Assembly: GCA_032988165.1 (NCBI GenBank)
Contig: JANTQF010000160.1
Location: 1-64,000, forward strand
Source: Emmonsiellopsis sp. PD_33
Lineage: Eukaryota; Ascomycota; Eurotiomycetes; Onygenales; Ajellomycetaceae
Length of the DNA: 64,000 nucleotides
Reading direction: 5' to 3'
Below, one piece after another: positions 36,464 through 47,930 of the stretch (positions are counted from its first letter, which is position 1; the number at the start of each line of letters is the position of its first letter). Under the pieces are notes generated by a model. It ran no database searches. It saw nothing but the letters and a program-made list of their open reading frames with translations, and had not been told where the DNA came from. The translations under genes were made by a program, and so were the position numbers.

Positions 36464-38038
36464 ATGCCCGAATTTGAAGTCAAACCTTCTCGTTCCTCTC
36501 CGGCAATCCGCAACCTTACCGCTTTCCATGACACGTCCGCGCATCGACTATCTCATGGTGAATTAACCCACGATAACCCCCATGGAGACAGCGGGTCTTC
36601 AGTGATTACCGCCTCTACGACGCCGATAATAAAACCCCCCAGCAGGGTCGCAACCCTTTCGAAATCCGCAGAGCACCTTCCGGCACACCGCCTAGCCCAT
36701 CGTCGGGCAAAAACCGAAATCATAGCCACACCACACTCACAATCCACCCAAAACAATAACACGAGTCTGCATCGTTCAGGTCACCTCGCACAAGGTGGTC
36801 TAGAAGACATCAATCTTGAGGCCGGAGAAGACAAATCCAGGTCAACGAAATCCGAGCGAGCGAAACTGATTTCCGGCCTCTTTCAAGGAGAATCTGCGCC
36901 CATCAGGCTAGGTTTGTTACGATCTTCTTACCCAGAAGAGGTTGATACCAGAAAGACGGACAAGCCAAAGGATTCCGCCAAAATGGCAGACCCCGCCGTT
37001 ACAAGACCAGCCGGGAAGTTACAGAAGCGAATGACTATATCTTCCCCACTGAAACAAGTCACTTCCCCTAGTCGATTTTCCCTCTTTGGTACTAGAGCCC
37101 AAGAGTCGAAACCCGACGAACTCCCCGAACCCGCGGACGATGAATTTCTGAACCTCGATATCAGCGCGGCACTTTTCCCTGCGGGCTCAGCGGACCTTCC
37201 AACTCCCGAAGCAATTAGGAACCTCCAAAGCAATGCAGAGAAAGTTATTGGGCAGCTTCAGGCGGCGTACAAACTGCGAACGTTCGCGTTACATACAGCA
37301 TTAGCCGAGCAGTCATCTCAGGGAGAAGAGCTAGAGGAGACCCAGTCCCGCCTTCAGAATATCAAAAACCAACTCAACGGCATGGCAGAAAAGGTCCTGG
37401 AACAAGATAAAACCATGAAGGCCATGGCGGAGGAACTCAAAATCGAGCGACAAAAGCGGCAAGAGGAAGAGGATGCTCGCAAGCGCAGCATCATCCTCGT
37501 CAAGGAACCCGACTACCCGACTAATACCGGGGTAGAAAACAAAGCTATAAAACGACACAACAAACGCTCCAGCGGGGGAACATTTAACAGTGATTCCGGC
37601 TTTGAATCCGGCGACGAGAGCACGACGGAAAGCATCTTCTCGCGAAGATACGATAGCCTTGGCTCGCCTGCCACGATCTCCAGTATGAATAGGGCATCCG
37701 GCGCCTCATCTCCTGACATCGGTTCACCCGTCCCACAACAACTCCCCTCCGTATCAGAAGTGGAACTGGCACCCTCACTTTTGTTAAAACCCCAAGCACC
37801 CCCACCAGCCGCGAAACCCACGTCCACCTACGACAGAGTCATCAAGGGCATCTCATCGACGTCGTTTACCAGCCCATTCTCCTCGATGACATCCAAGTGT
37901 TCGAATTGCCACGGTGCCAAGGCATCCGATGCGTGGAGTGTTGTGGGAGTTTTGAGAGATGAGAACCGCGGGTTGAAGACAAGAATTGGAGAGTTGGAAA
38001 CTGCTGTTGATGAATGTATTACTTTGGTTGGAGGTTAA
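36464..38038 (+). CDS. Uncharacterised coiled-coil protein with C-terminal CxxC
   Basis: One uninterrupted frame. The frame opens earlier, but the first ATG is at 36464, giving 524 residues beginning MPEFEVKPSRSS. Residues 1-240 are Ser/Pro/Arg-rich and probably disordered. About 245-350 is a long coiled coil (AIRNLQSNAEKVIGQLQAAY, then EELEETQSRLQNIKNQLNGM and KIERQKRQEEEDARKRS). A Ser-rich segment follows (SDSGFESGDESTTESIFSRR), which looks like a phosphorylation-prone region. The C-terminal 60 residues contain KCSNCHGAKASDAWSVV and a second helix (ENRGLKTRIGELETAVDE). The general plan, disordered N-terminus, coil and terminal CxxC patch, resembles fungal scaffold proteins, but I cannot name a function. 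No intron is needed. Confidence 0.7.
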   Translation: MPEFEVKPSRSSPAIRNLTAFHDTSAHRLSHGELTHDNPHGDSGSSVITASTTPIIKPPSRVATLSKSAEHLPAHRLAHRRAKTEIIATPHSQSTQNNNTSLHRSGHLAQGGLEDINLEAGEDKSRSTKSERAKLISGLFQGESAPIRLGLLRSSYPEEVDTRKTDKPKDSAKMADPAVTRPAGKLQKRMTISSPLKQVTSPSRFSLFGTRAQESKPDELPEPADDEFLNLDISAALFPAGSADLPTPEAIRNLQSNAEKVIGQLQAAYKLRTFALHTALAEQSSQGEELEETQSRLQNIKNQLNGMAEKVLEQDKTMKAMAEELKIERQKRQEEEDARKRSIILVKEPDYPTNTGVENKAIKRHNKRSSGGTFNSDSGFESGDESTTESIFSRRYDSLGSPATISSMNRASGASSPDIGSPVPQQLPSVSEVELAPSLLLKPQAPPPAAKPTSTYDRVIKGISSTSFTSPFSSMTSKCSNCHGAKASDAWSVVGVLRDENRGLKTRIGELETAVDECITLVGG

Positions 38039-38860
38039 AAGGTAGATAGGAATACTGGTATATCTATCACATGACGTTGTTGGCGGATGAGAAGAAGTGA
38101 GTATATAGGACCAAGTCTTGGCATGATTTCTGTTTAAAGTTTAATTTTTATTCTTCAGGAGGGGGAATCGTTGGTTTATTAGGGAGGTGTTTAGGTTTAT
38201 ATATACGCCGGTTATCTATTTATGCTATTCTTTTTCTAGCATTTTCTTCTTCTTTTTGTGTATAAAATACCAGGAGGCTGCTGCAAGCAGCAGTTTCTTT
38301 TATTTTGGATTTATATATCTTTTCCTTTTCCCCTTGATTGTTGTGTACGGTATGTTGCATCCGGGGGTATCTACATGGAGTTAAACTTGGTAATTCTTAT
38401 TTCCCCTCATGCGGTAGTTATCTGCTTCTCCGCCCCAAACTGATACCGCCGCCACATGGATAAGCTCGAAAATGGTTCAATTTTACCCTTTCACTCGCTA
38501 GATGGAAAGAATAAATCTATCCCTCGGAGTTTAGAGAGAAGTTTTCGCATGAACGCCGGATTCCCGCCCCTAACTTGATAACTCAGAACCCATAAATATA
38601 TCCGTCCCCGTCTTTGGTCCTCTCCAGACAATGCTACAGCGAGCAAAGTCAGGTCCTACCATTCCCATTCCCATTCCCATTTCCTTTTTCTCCATTATCC
38701 CTTTCCATCCATCCTTCCATACCCCTAAAACGCCAGCCATGCCCTCATACGAACAAACACAAACAGCAAAAATCAGAACAAACCACACCCACCAACACTA
38801 TCCCTTTCCCCACTCCCTCAAAATCAACAACCAACAACCAACATCGACATCACATCAACC
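38039..38860. other. Convergent intergenic region
   Basis: 3' flanks of the coiled-coil gene (plus) and swi5 (minus). T-rich from 38.2 to 38.35 kb. A CCATTC x4 repeat lies at 38659-38682. No gene seen. Confidence 0.55.
38659..38682. repeat. Microsatellite (CCATTC)4
   Basis: Four CCATTC-type hexamers in the 3' flank of swi5. Confidence 0.85.
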
Positions 38861-39501
38861 TCAATCCCGCTCCGCAATCCCAAACCCCTTCTGCACATCC
38901 ACATACCTCACCCCTCTCGCCTCCGCAATCAGCCCCATCAGCCCCTGCCCGACATCTTTAATCTCGTTGTACTCGTGCAAGAGGCGGATGTGGCGTTGGA
39001 CGATTGCCGTGGCGTCTTTGGGTGGGAGGGGGCTAGGGGTTTTATTGGTAGCTGGTGTGGATTGGGATTGGGAGTGGGAGTGGGAGGAAGAGCTGGTGCT
39101 TGGGAGGTTAGATGGGAGGTCTGTTTAGGCTGGGATGGGGGACGCGGGGGAGATATGAAGGATAGCCAGTGGTGTTTTCATGAGGTAGGGATGAGGATAG
39201 GTTGGTAGGGTAGTCTAAGACGATGGGGATACAAACTTCAATTTCTCCCTTGCATCCCTGAGGAGGGCTTCGGTTTTTGAGATGTCGGATTGCAGGGTGG
39301 AGATTTTGGCGGTTAGGGTTTTCTAATTGTGATATATGATTTGGGTGGATTGTTAATATCCCGTTCATATTTTGATTTATTTTCATGGTTTGCGCCAACT
39401 AGGATGTATGGATACGGACGGGGGAGACGAACGAGCATTTTCTCGTGCTTTTCACTGATTTGGGGAGTTTCCTGGACGGTGGTCGGGGTGTTTTCGGACA
39501 T
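38861..39501 (-). CDS. swi5: Recombination mediator Swi5
   Basis: Swi5 forms a complex with Sfr1 that helps Rad51/Dmc1 filaments in homologous recombination. Three exons, 39501-39433, 39322-39237 and about 39098-38861, give about 130 residues. Exon 2 encodes a heptad-rich helix (KTLTAKISTLQSDISKTEALL). Exon 3 carries the family signature (VQRHIRLLHEYNEIKDVGQ, then GLMGLIAEARGVR) and ends FGIAERD. The start MSENTPTTVQ is the only ATG that joins to this in frame. Intron 1 has an atypical GTTCGT donor. The acceptor of intron 2 is ambiguous: two AG sites six bases apart (CCCAAG and CACCAG) keep the frame, so the Ser-rich linker length may differ by two residues. The gene is divergent from the Ytp1-like gene. 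Confidence 0.88.
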
Positions 39502-40460
39502 TTTAACGGTGTATCTCTGCAGTTCCGCTGGTTGCGGGGTTGAGATAGACTTTTCTGCGCGTTTGGGTTCAGTATGGATTTGCTCTATGGGTTTTAGGCC
39601 TATTCAGGCAAAAGTTAGATCGGGAGATCGAGTCCTCATAACCAGCAGTACTAACGTAGAAAGTTTAGGCTTGCTCAGGGAAGGGATACCAGAAATATGT
39701 AGGTAGGAGATAAAATTTTAAGGTAGTAGCGCACGGAAGAATAGAGAAGGCTTAATTATGATCAAAAATGCAAGTATCACATATCACATACGCGAGAATG
39801 TAATGTGGACCTCTGACAACCCCCTTTTCTTTGTGGTTGAGATGTTTTGAAGTAGTAGTACTATTGGTACAGACCCGGGCTAAGATTGGATATAGCCGAT
39901 TGTCCCGACTTCTAGCATGGCATGACTCTAAACAAAAGAATTCTCCGTCTGCCTTGATCACCATCCAGCCCGCAATCTGCTCCGCCAAGCAACTTGAAGT
40001 CAATCTTCGATGTCGTTGAATTCCATGGCAGGAACAAGCTTTCCGCGTGGAGCGCCGATCACGTGCCATACAAGCGCCTAAGCCAATCAGCGCGCGCTTG
40101 CAGCGCTTGGCGCCTTGGCGCCGGGGCGCGATAAATCCGGCCGAACTCCGCTCGGCTTGACGGACGAACACCTGGAGAATAGTACATCGCCCAACCCTCG
40201 AAGTCCACCACGATGCCCCCGCACCTTTCGTCTCCCATCTACGATATTAGCCGTCGATAGGCATGACAGATTCCTGTCCAATGCTCGCTGCTGTTTCCCG
40301 TGCTTAGTTTTAACGAGGCATGGTCGCATCTTGTTCGCCGCATCTGCCCGCACGATAGTACTGGCTTTTACGAGCAGCTGTACGGGCTTTTTTTTTATTG
40401 GCTGTCTGCCACATATCCTCCTCTGAATTGGATATCGTTTTGCGGCATATCTGATTGGAA
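39502..40460. other. Divergent promoter region, swi5 / Ytp1-like
   Basis: 959 bases between divergent starts. Contains CACGTG at 40060-40065 and, at about 40090-40133, a very GC-rich self-complementary stretch (GGCGCCTTGGCGCC). Open frames of 100-140 codons on both strands around 40.1-40.5 kb are mutually overlapping and motif-free. Confidence 0.5.
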
Positions 40461-42207
40461 ATGGCGAGGTTGGCCGCTGCTGTGCCGCTTTTGCTCTGGT
40501 GTTTGGCCGGACGGGCACTCGCCCATGGAGATCATTCTAAACTTCCCGAAGGCCAGGCTATCTCAGGGGACCCGATTGTATGTGCTTATTCTGGCTATGC
40601 GGGGATATAGATGGTGGACTATGGCTGACAGATTATCTGCTCTTCATAGGACGCAGTACTATGGATACACATGATCCTTATGACCGTTGCCTTCGGTCTA
40701 ATATTCCCCACCGGGATGGTGCTTGGAGTGAGTGATTCCGCTCCTCTGCTCCGTACAAGTTCTATATCTGACTATATCCATCGCTGCTAGATAATTCGCT
40801 CACGATGGCATGTCCCCGTACAAATAGTCGGCACAATCATCGCCTTCCTGGCCTACTTCATGGGCCACTTGCATAAAGGGCGTCAATTTTCTAGGAATAT
40901 CCACGCCTCATTCGCAAATTCGTTAATGCTCATGCTCATCGTACAACTGGTTTTGGGCATATATCTCAAACTCCACTTGTCGAAGGGAATCCACGGCCGA
41001 ATTCGCAGATATTTCGTGGTGGGACATGGAGTGGTGGGCAAGATTATGCCCGTTGTTAGCTGGATCCAAATGCTGTTCGGTGGTATAACAGCGCTTGGAT
41101 TTTGCCGTGAGGACCACCTTGGACAGTGTCTTGCGCATTTCATTATGGGCAGTGCTTTCATCGGATATGGAATCCTCCTTACAATCCTTCTCCTTGTTGG
41201 CCAATATTGGCTCCGCCGGACCGGCCGAAGTCAAGAGTTCTTTGACTCTCTCATTATTGCGGTCTGGGGATGCATCAACACCTTTACTGAACACCGCTGG
41301 GGTAGCCCATGGGCACACAATGACCTCCAACATACGAGTATGGGAATCGTCTGGTGGTGCGCCGGACTAGTCGGCATCTGGTTGAGCAGGAAGAGGAACG
41401 GCCAACCCAAGCGCAACCTGATCCCTGGAATCGTCATCCTGCTCACGGGATACGCCATGTCCTCTCATCCGCAGCACTTGATGTTGAGCACGATGGTACA
41501 TACAGTCTTTGGCTACACCCTGATGGCAGCGGGCGCGGCGAGAATTATTGAAATCTCGTTCGTCCTGAAAGATCGAAGCACGCTCAGTCCTGACGGGACT
41601 GATCCGAACAGCTTCCAGTATCTTACTCCATTCGTACGCTTCCCCCCCAACTTCTAATTACACAGAATATCAACTAACAGCCGCTATAGTTACTCTACGC
41701 CTCCGGCTTCCTCTTCATGGGCGCAACAGAAGAGCAAATGGAGCTCCTCTCAAACGCTGGCGTCTCCCACGTCTCTTACATCTTAATTCTCTACAGTGTC
41801 GCATTCATTCTATTCCTCTGTAAGGCCCCTCCCCCCCCCTTTCCCCTTCCCTCCCATATCCCCCCACTAACCACCCACCCACCCACGCAGTTGTCAACAT
41901 CCTCCTACACATCTACGCCGTGCACGCCTGGCCCGAAACAGCCACCTACAAACCCTCTCACTCCCATTCCCACTCCCGCAGCCGACCAACCGCCCGCTCC
42001 TCAACCTCCTTCCGCACCAGCGACGACCCACCCCACGGCGTCAACGGACACATTTCCGACCCCGCCCAGGCCCGCCATATCCATGATGCGGAAGAGTTCG
42101 AGCTCGAGGGACTGATTGGGGCCGCTGATAAGGGGCGCGATGAGGAGGATAGTCCCATTGAGCCGCCGTCGGGAAGGGAGGCGGGGAAGCGGGCGGAGGC
42201 GGTTTGA
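40461..42207 (+). CDS. Ytp1-like multi-pass membrane protein
   Basis: Five exons, 40461-40577, 40650-40727, 40791-41633, 41690-41819 and 41891-42207, encode 494 residues. Residues 1-21 are a signal peptide ending before HGDHSKLPEG. A first helical block (DAVLWIHMILMTVAFGLIFPTGMV, then VPVQIVGTIIAFLAYFMG and GHGVVGKIMPVVSWIQMLFG) resembles a cytochrome b561-like core with spaced His residues. A second block, from about residue 220 (TEHRWGSPWAHNDLQHTSMGIVWW, SSHPQHLMLSTMVHTVFGYTLM), matches the Ytp1 C-terminal domain. The tail is hydrophilic, with a HSHSHSRS run and acidic patches. Function of Ytp1 proteins is not known; b561-like His spacing suggests a haem membrane protein, an inference. Branch sites and phases fit all four introns. 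Confidence 0.88.
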
Positions 42208-43291
42208 TTTTGTGTCCGTCCCCTATTTAGTCCGGTGTGGAAAAAAAGGGGGGGGGCGGGTTGCCTTGTTGGCATGAGTATATATATAAATATTGGCCCG
42301 TCTCCTTTCTTCTTTTCCAGCGTATTTCGGATTCGCTCGCCGCCGCTGGCGTCTGCAACGGTTTTGATCTCGGAAGGGGGGTTTGATTGGGCGGGCTGGC
42401 ATCATACTACATGTATGTACCTTGTTTAAACTTCTTTGGGGGGTGGGAGAGGAAAGGGCTATGCCAGCCAGCCCAGCTTACGCCTTTTTTTTTTTTTTTG
42501 AACGTTACGTTTTATGTCCACGTTTTATATACCTGCCTGTTTTATTGTTATTCTCATTGTTAAGTGCGGATTGCTTATTTGTTTTTCTTTTCTTTTCTCT
42601 TCTCTTCTTTTTTTGGTATGTGTGCATACTTTATATTTAGACTTGGTTGGCTAGGGTGAAAAATCAAGGTTGGTAGATTGAAGCTGATAAAAGTGAGAAT
42701 ACGCAAGCGCTCATGGATGGCTCTATTTTTTTCCGTGGGAGGCGCTTCTCGTCTATCTATCTATCTAATATCTATCCCCTTCATGCTTTTCCAGGTCTGC
42801 CTTTCTCGTTATCGCTGCGTACATCTTGATTTATCCCAAGCAGAGGATAGGAGGAACGTAGCTAGCTAGTTGAGGAAAGGAAGGAGATAGGTGTGCGAGT
42901 GATATGGGATGTGAGAGGGAAAACAAGGTACAGACGAGACGGCATAGCAATTGTGTTGTGCTGTGTTCTATTGTATCATACATTCCGACGGAATTATTCA
43001 GTGTGTTTCGAGTTCATTCGTGGTTCGTTTCGTAGCTTTGTGCTTCACTTTTTGATACGGTCGCTTGTTGGTAACAAAGAGCGGTGGGTGGCTCGTAATG
43101 AGAGAAATGTGTTGTGGTGTATCCAGAGGCGGAAACTAAGAGGCAAGATGGCGATGGGGTATATAGGCGTTTCATTCGTTTCAGGGAATTGGTGCGGTAA
43201 GTGCCGTCATTTCCACTTGTTCGTTGTCATCCACCAGCCTATCTCGTCAACATAGTTGTCGTCATCATTGCTGCACTTCCTAGCGGATCAT
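42208..43291. other. Convergent intergenic region (1.1 kb)
   Basis: 3' flanks of the Ytp1-like gene (plus) and aos1 (minus). Strongly T-rich from 42.48 to 42.64 kb, including a 15-base T run at 42485. A (TCTA)n-like patch lies near 42.75 kb. No gene seen. Confidence 0.55.
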
Positions 43292-44571
43292 TCAATCTTC
43301 TGGAAAAATCGGGTGCAAGGAGTAAACTGGCGCAACGCTCCGCTCGCCGTCAAACAAGAGAAGATTCTGTAGCGGCTGCTCCCTCGCTCCTAGAACATTA
43401 ATGACATCCTGGGCAAGAGAGCCACCGAGGAATGCTGCCACAGGGCTAAGCTCGCTTCCCAGATTATCTAGAAAACTTCGAATAAATTCCGCCGTGAGAG
43501 TCGATACGTCCAATCTCAGTTCCAGATGTCTATCGTTGGCCAGGCGGAGGAACGTCTCCAGATCAGTGCGGGCGTCGGGCAGGGCTCCATTATTCGCACG
43601 CTGGAATTCCCACAATGCACGTAGGCAGGTTAGGAGGGGGGAGACTTGCATTCGCTTCCGGCGAATTTTCGTGAATTCTTGCGGTAAAGGGGAAGTGTTT
43701 GCAAGCAACAATGGACAATAGATCTCGCGTTTCGTCACCATTTCCACAATCTTCTCGTTATCCTTTTTCGTCTTGACGTCTAGGATTGTGCGGGTCGGAG
43801 TTTCGACGACGGGTGAGGGGACGTTTGCTTTTTCGCGCTCAATTACAAAGTCATGGGTTATTAAATCCGCAAATGCATATCCATAGAGGCCGTGGACGGC
43901 CGCGGCATAGAACCGGCGGTTTGAGACACGACAGGCATTGTTAATCCAACAAATTGTGTCAAAATCCAAGTCAGTGCTGATAGTGATATCAAAAGACATG
44001 AAGAATGCAGGTGGTTTTGTGCGAATATTGTTGGTATCAATGTGGAGCTGGACCCGGGGGTTCATGTCCCGGATCTGAGGTGCAGCTGCCTCTGCACGCT
44101 GTTGGGAGGTATTAACTTCTACCCCTGCCTAGATGTGTTTGAAAGGTATAAACTTACGTTCTGGCCAATGTGTTCCTCTGAGATGAAAAAATGCGCCCCC
44201 AGATCTTCTTCCTTGATGGTAGCATCATCGACGATCGTTAGTGAACCAACTCCAGCTAGGACAAGATTTTTGGCAATTTCAGCCCCAAGCGCCTTCAGAT
44301 TGACGAGGAGAATTTTGGCAGTCCTCAGTCTATAAAAATTTGTTCCATGTTAGCAGGCAATATCTGTTAGTTCTAGTCTAGTCATGTCACAGCGTGGAAA
44401 GTAACGCACTTCTCCTGTGCCTTTACACCCCAGAGCCTGATTTGACGGTCGTACAGCGCGATTTCCTCTGGATTTCGATGTTAGTCAGGCTCGTGCAATG
44501 CTGCTAGCAACTCCGGGAGGCTTACCAGCTGATATACTCTCCATCGTGTTTTCTGCGGCGTCTGAAGCCAT
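43292..44571 (-). CDS. aos1: SUMO-activating enzyme subunit Aos1
   Basis: Aos1 pairs with Uba2 to form the SUMO E1 in the nucleus; it supplies part of the adenylation site but not the catalytic Cys. Four exons, 44571-44526, 44467-44410, 44329-44158 and 44098-43292, give 360 residues. The start is MASDAAENTMESISA, joined to EEIALYDRQIRLWGVKAQEK, the classic E1 opening. Exon 3 holds the nucleotide-binding strand and helix (KILLVNLKALGAEIAKNLVLAG, with SLTIVDD and GAHFFI). Exon 4 includes CRVSNRRFYAAAVHGLYGYAF and the C-terminal GGSLAQDVINVLGAREQPLQN, typical of Aos1/SAE1. The first loop reads NLKALG where ubiquitin E1s have GLGGLG; I believe this is common in fungal Aos1. It shares a 557-bp promoter with the divergent 581-residue protein gene. 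Confidence 0.93.
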
Positions 44572-45128
44572 GGCTGAACAGGAAGAAGTGTGAAATATGA
44601 GGACAACACTCTTGGGGGATAGTAGGAAGCGCAAGGGACAACACTGTTGGCGGACAGCAGAAGTGTGGGAGGAAAGGACAAAGATACCGGCACAAAGAAT
44701 GAATCCGATGAATTGTTGGATAATGGCAAAGAGGTTGGACAACTTGGTCTTTGTCCTTGTCTGGTCCAAGGTGTATCGGTTTCAACAATGTCGTGGAGTG
44801 TTGTTGAAGAAAGAACGCTAGCCCCAAAGAGACGGTTAAGCTTCCGCCGCGCTAGTGTGTCACGTGGCCGCGGCGGGTCTGGCGCGTCCCGCATGGTCTG
44901 TGCGCCACAGCCGCCGGTCTTGCCTAATCGGGCGATGATGCTTTCCGCTGTCTTTGAGCCGCCGTCACACAGCCAACTCCAGACAACGTCAACTCCAGCT
45001 TCATGTTCGACCAACTCTTCAACCACCCCCCATCCTCACCCTAGCCTCGCGAGTGTATTGTCGACAGTCTCTTAGTCTCGGGCGGGATACCACTTACTTT
45101 GGTTGCTTCTGGCTCCGCCTAGCCCACA
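44572..45128. other. Divergent promoter, aos1 / 581-residue protein
   Basis: 557 bases between the two start codons. TGTCACGTGGCC lies at 44859-44870 about midway. Open frames within (for example 44647-45075) run antisense to each other and show no motif. Confidence 0.55.
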
Positions 45129-47156
45129 ATGGTATGTCGCTGTTGGGCCTCCGTCGGCCCTCATACGATACACCGCTTTTCGAAGCTGTGAAACCATCAG
45201 CTCATCCATGCTGCTCTCTTCGAAATATGCATGCTAATCAACTTTCTAGTCTGGCAACTTCGACTTCCCTCCAGCTTCTGATCGCCCCGGAAGCCCTACC
45301 GACCAGCCGCAATGGCGTCTGCGGGTACAGCATATGCGGGACCTTCTTGATGCCAGGGTGGCCGACAACCCGGAAACTTACGATGAACCCGGCCTCGATA
45401 ACCATCCCTTGCTCCTTTTTCAGCGGGAGTTACTGGGGTTGGCTTCAGACCCTACTTCCGCAAGTCGTTCGGATCGTCGTCCGGAGGACACCGCTAATAC
45501 CCGGGCGCGTTTGGAACAACTGAGCTTCGAGAGAGCAAGACGAAGAGGTGACCCTTCTTCTATATTAGGCCAGTCAAGGACAGTCCAGGAACATCAAACA
45601 AATGATGCGTCCGGTCCTACTAACAGGCAAAGACGTCCTCGACCGAATTTCGTCGACGAGGCGGAAAGTCGTGGGAACGCATACTATGGTGGACTGGATA
45701 ACCTTAGATGGGCTGCCGACCGTATTTCAGGGAGACTGGCGTCAACCAACGACACCCCCGACGAAAGGGGATCAACATTTGTGCCCTCCTCTCTCACCAC
45801 TCAAGACTCATCGAACAATACCCGCGGTTATCGACGGAGGCCGAAACGGCGGAAATTGGATACCGATGATAAAAGAGAAGGACCCCGAGGGTTTAGCTAT
45901 GGCCATTATGGCCAGGTTGTACCTGGAGCGTTGGATATGGAGATCGTTAGTTGTGATGGAGGAACCTATGAATCCCAAGGAGCAAACTCCATCCCGGAAA
46001 ATGTCTTGATCAACGACTCTTCGGTTTACTGTACCAAGAGTGATCGATGTAACCTGATTCTCCGCCATCAAGGAGAAACTCCGTTCTGTTTGAAGAAGAT
46101 TGTTATCAAAGCTCCGAAATCAGGATTTGATGCTCCGTAAGTGATCTCTAGCTAAGTATTGTCGCGATCGCCCAAACAATTATTGATATGTTTGCGCGGA
46201 TGCAGAATCCAAGAAGGGATGGTTTTTGTTTCCATGACCTCAGACGAGCTACTGGCCCGTACTGCCCAATATCAGATTGTATACTCACCAACGGGGCGAA
46301 GACCGTCCCGCCGTCGTCACCCCCGAGGCCGAATTTCGCAACAATACCTCTCTTCAACCCGGTCGCCTCTACAATCCCTGGAGAGAACGGTCTTGGCTGG
46401 TCCTGGCACCTGGTCTGATTCAGATAATGAGCCCATTACAGTACCCTCCAACACACGCCCATCTGCTCCAAATCGGCCTTCCTCAGACTTCCGGATCACA
46501 ACCAATTTTGATGATCGCACAGACGATGAACAGGCCGATGAGGATGATTCTGAACACGCAACTTCCTTAAATGACGCCAGTAGATTGGGATTCGGAGGCG
46601 CCGAAACTGAACTTTTCTGTCCAGATCCTGATAGTGGTAGTGAGAGTGAGAGTGACGATGATACCCCCGACTCCATCGAGGACGCTCTCGCCGCTCTCAC
46701 CCGACGAAATCGGCGGCGGCTGTTGCAGGCACGTGGGGAAGTGGATTATTTCATTGGGAGAGGTAGACGACGAATAGTTCCTAGCTTAATCGAACCTTCG
46801 TCATTGCTTGGTGGTGGAAACGCCATGAATGAAAGGACCGCGCCCTCGGGCTCAGATGAGGAAGTTATGAAGCCTCATGCGCGTTTCTTCATTCAAAACG
46901 AGAAGAGTATGGTTAGCATAAAATTTGATCCTCCGGTGTATGTATTACCCTGGTCCCCTGTTGTGTTTTGCTTCGGCTCGCTCGTTAGCTCGCTCGATGA
47001 AAGCTTACGCTAATATTTCTGTTCATATATAGATCGGGTCGATTTATTCTTATCAAATTATGGAGTCCATTTAGTGGCGGTAATATCGACATCCAGAGCG
47101 TGGCTGTTCATGGGTTTGCTGGTTCTAGATTTTTCCCCGCAGTCCAGATGCGGTGA
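45129..47156 (+). CDS. Uncharacterised 581-residue protein; start codon alone in exon 1
   Basis: Four exons, 45129-45131, 45250-46136, 46206-46937 and 47033-47156. The coding part of exon 1 is just the ATG, followed directly by GTATGT; the acceptor CTAG at 45249, after a GCTAATC branch, continues SGNFDFPPASDRPGSP. No other ATG fits as well. Residues 20-250 are hydrophilic with an RRPKRRK basic patch. A conserved-looking globular segment (about 258-310: SSVYCTKSDRCNLILRHQ, FCLKKIVIKAP) is separated by a long acidic, Ser-rich insert (about 320-520, SGSESESDDD) from a second one (ARFFIQNEKSMVSIKFDPP, GRFILIKLWSPF, IDIQSVAVHGFAG). Together these could be one beta-sandwich of discoidin or APC10 type split by a disordered insert; this is inference from strand pattern. 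Function unknown. Intron 3 uses the second of two overlapping donors (GTATGT) to keep frame. Confidence 0.75.
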
Positions 47157-47930
47157 TTACTAGTCTTGTTGCTTTTGTTTTTGTTATTTGGTTTTCTAGT
47201 TTTTGAGGATTTGAGGATTTGCGATGGTATGTAAGAGTATGCAGCCTTGGCCGGGCCGTCCCGTTTTTATTGATTGGAGATCGGTTTAATGAATAGATGA
47301 CATGTTATCCCATTTCTTAATGGCATTTGTGATGATAGATGAACAGCATGACTGTTACTTCCCCTGACTTAATAAAGGCTGTAAGCGGTGGTCCACTTTT
47401 ACGGATTTAAACACGGCTGGGCAATTATTAGAGAAGGGAAGCTATCTGTAGTTACGCGTATTAAGTAAGGCCTGCACATCAACCTTCTGTCTAAATCTCT
47501 AATTATCCAAGCGGGGCTGCAGGGGGTAGATAAAATGGGTTGGTTCTGCATTCTTCAACACTTGATACTTTGCTATCCAAATCAATCCCTCGCGCCCTAT
47601 CTGTCATTGCTAATAAATGACATCTTCCATCTCAATATCTGAGACCCTCAAATAAGAAAGAGCGAAAAATGAGAATATGGGTATTTTGAAACAAACTATC
47701 AAATGGATGGGCTTTATCAAACGAGAGTGGGCTTGTGATATACCGAGGGGAGTAATGTGGCATCTGGTATGTTGAAGTTCGTGTCTGTTTCGTTAATGTA
47801 AGTCCATTTAAACGGGTATATAGCTATACTAAACCCCCTACAAAAGAGAGTCCCCCCATATCCTGATGAATATTCTGCTACCCAACATCTAGCTCCTCCC
47901 CCCATTTTCTCAAGACCTCTTACCCTTAAA
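47157..47930. other. Convergent intergenic region
   Basis: 3' flanks of the 581-residue gene (plus) and the DUF1996 gene (minus). AT-rich, no repeat or gene recognised. Confidence 0.55.

Noticed and set aside
40087..40518. 143-codon minus and 103-codon plus frames in the swi5/Ytp1-like promoter
   Set aside because: They overlap each other and exon 1 of the Ytp1-like gene, and have no motif.
44481..45075. Long frames on both strands around the aos1 start
   Set aside because: They cross the aos1 exon 1/intron 1 and the divergent promoter, and are explained as shadows.
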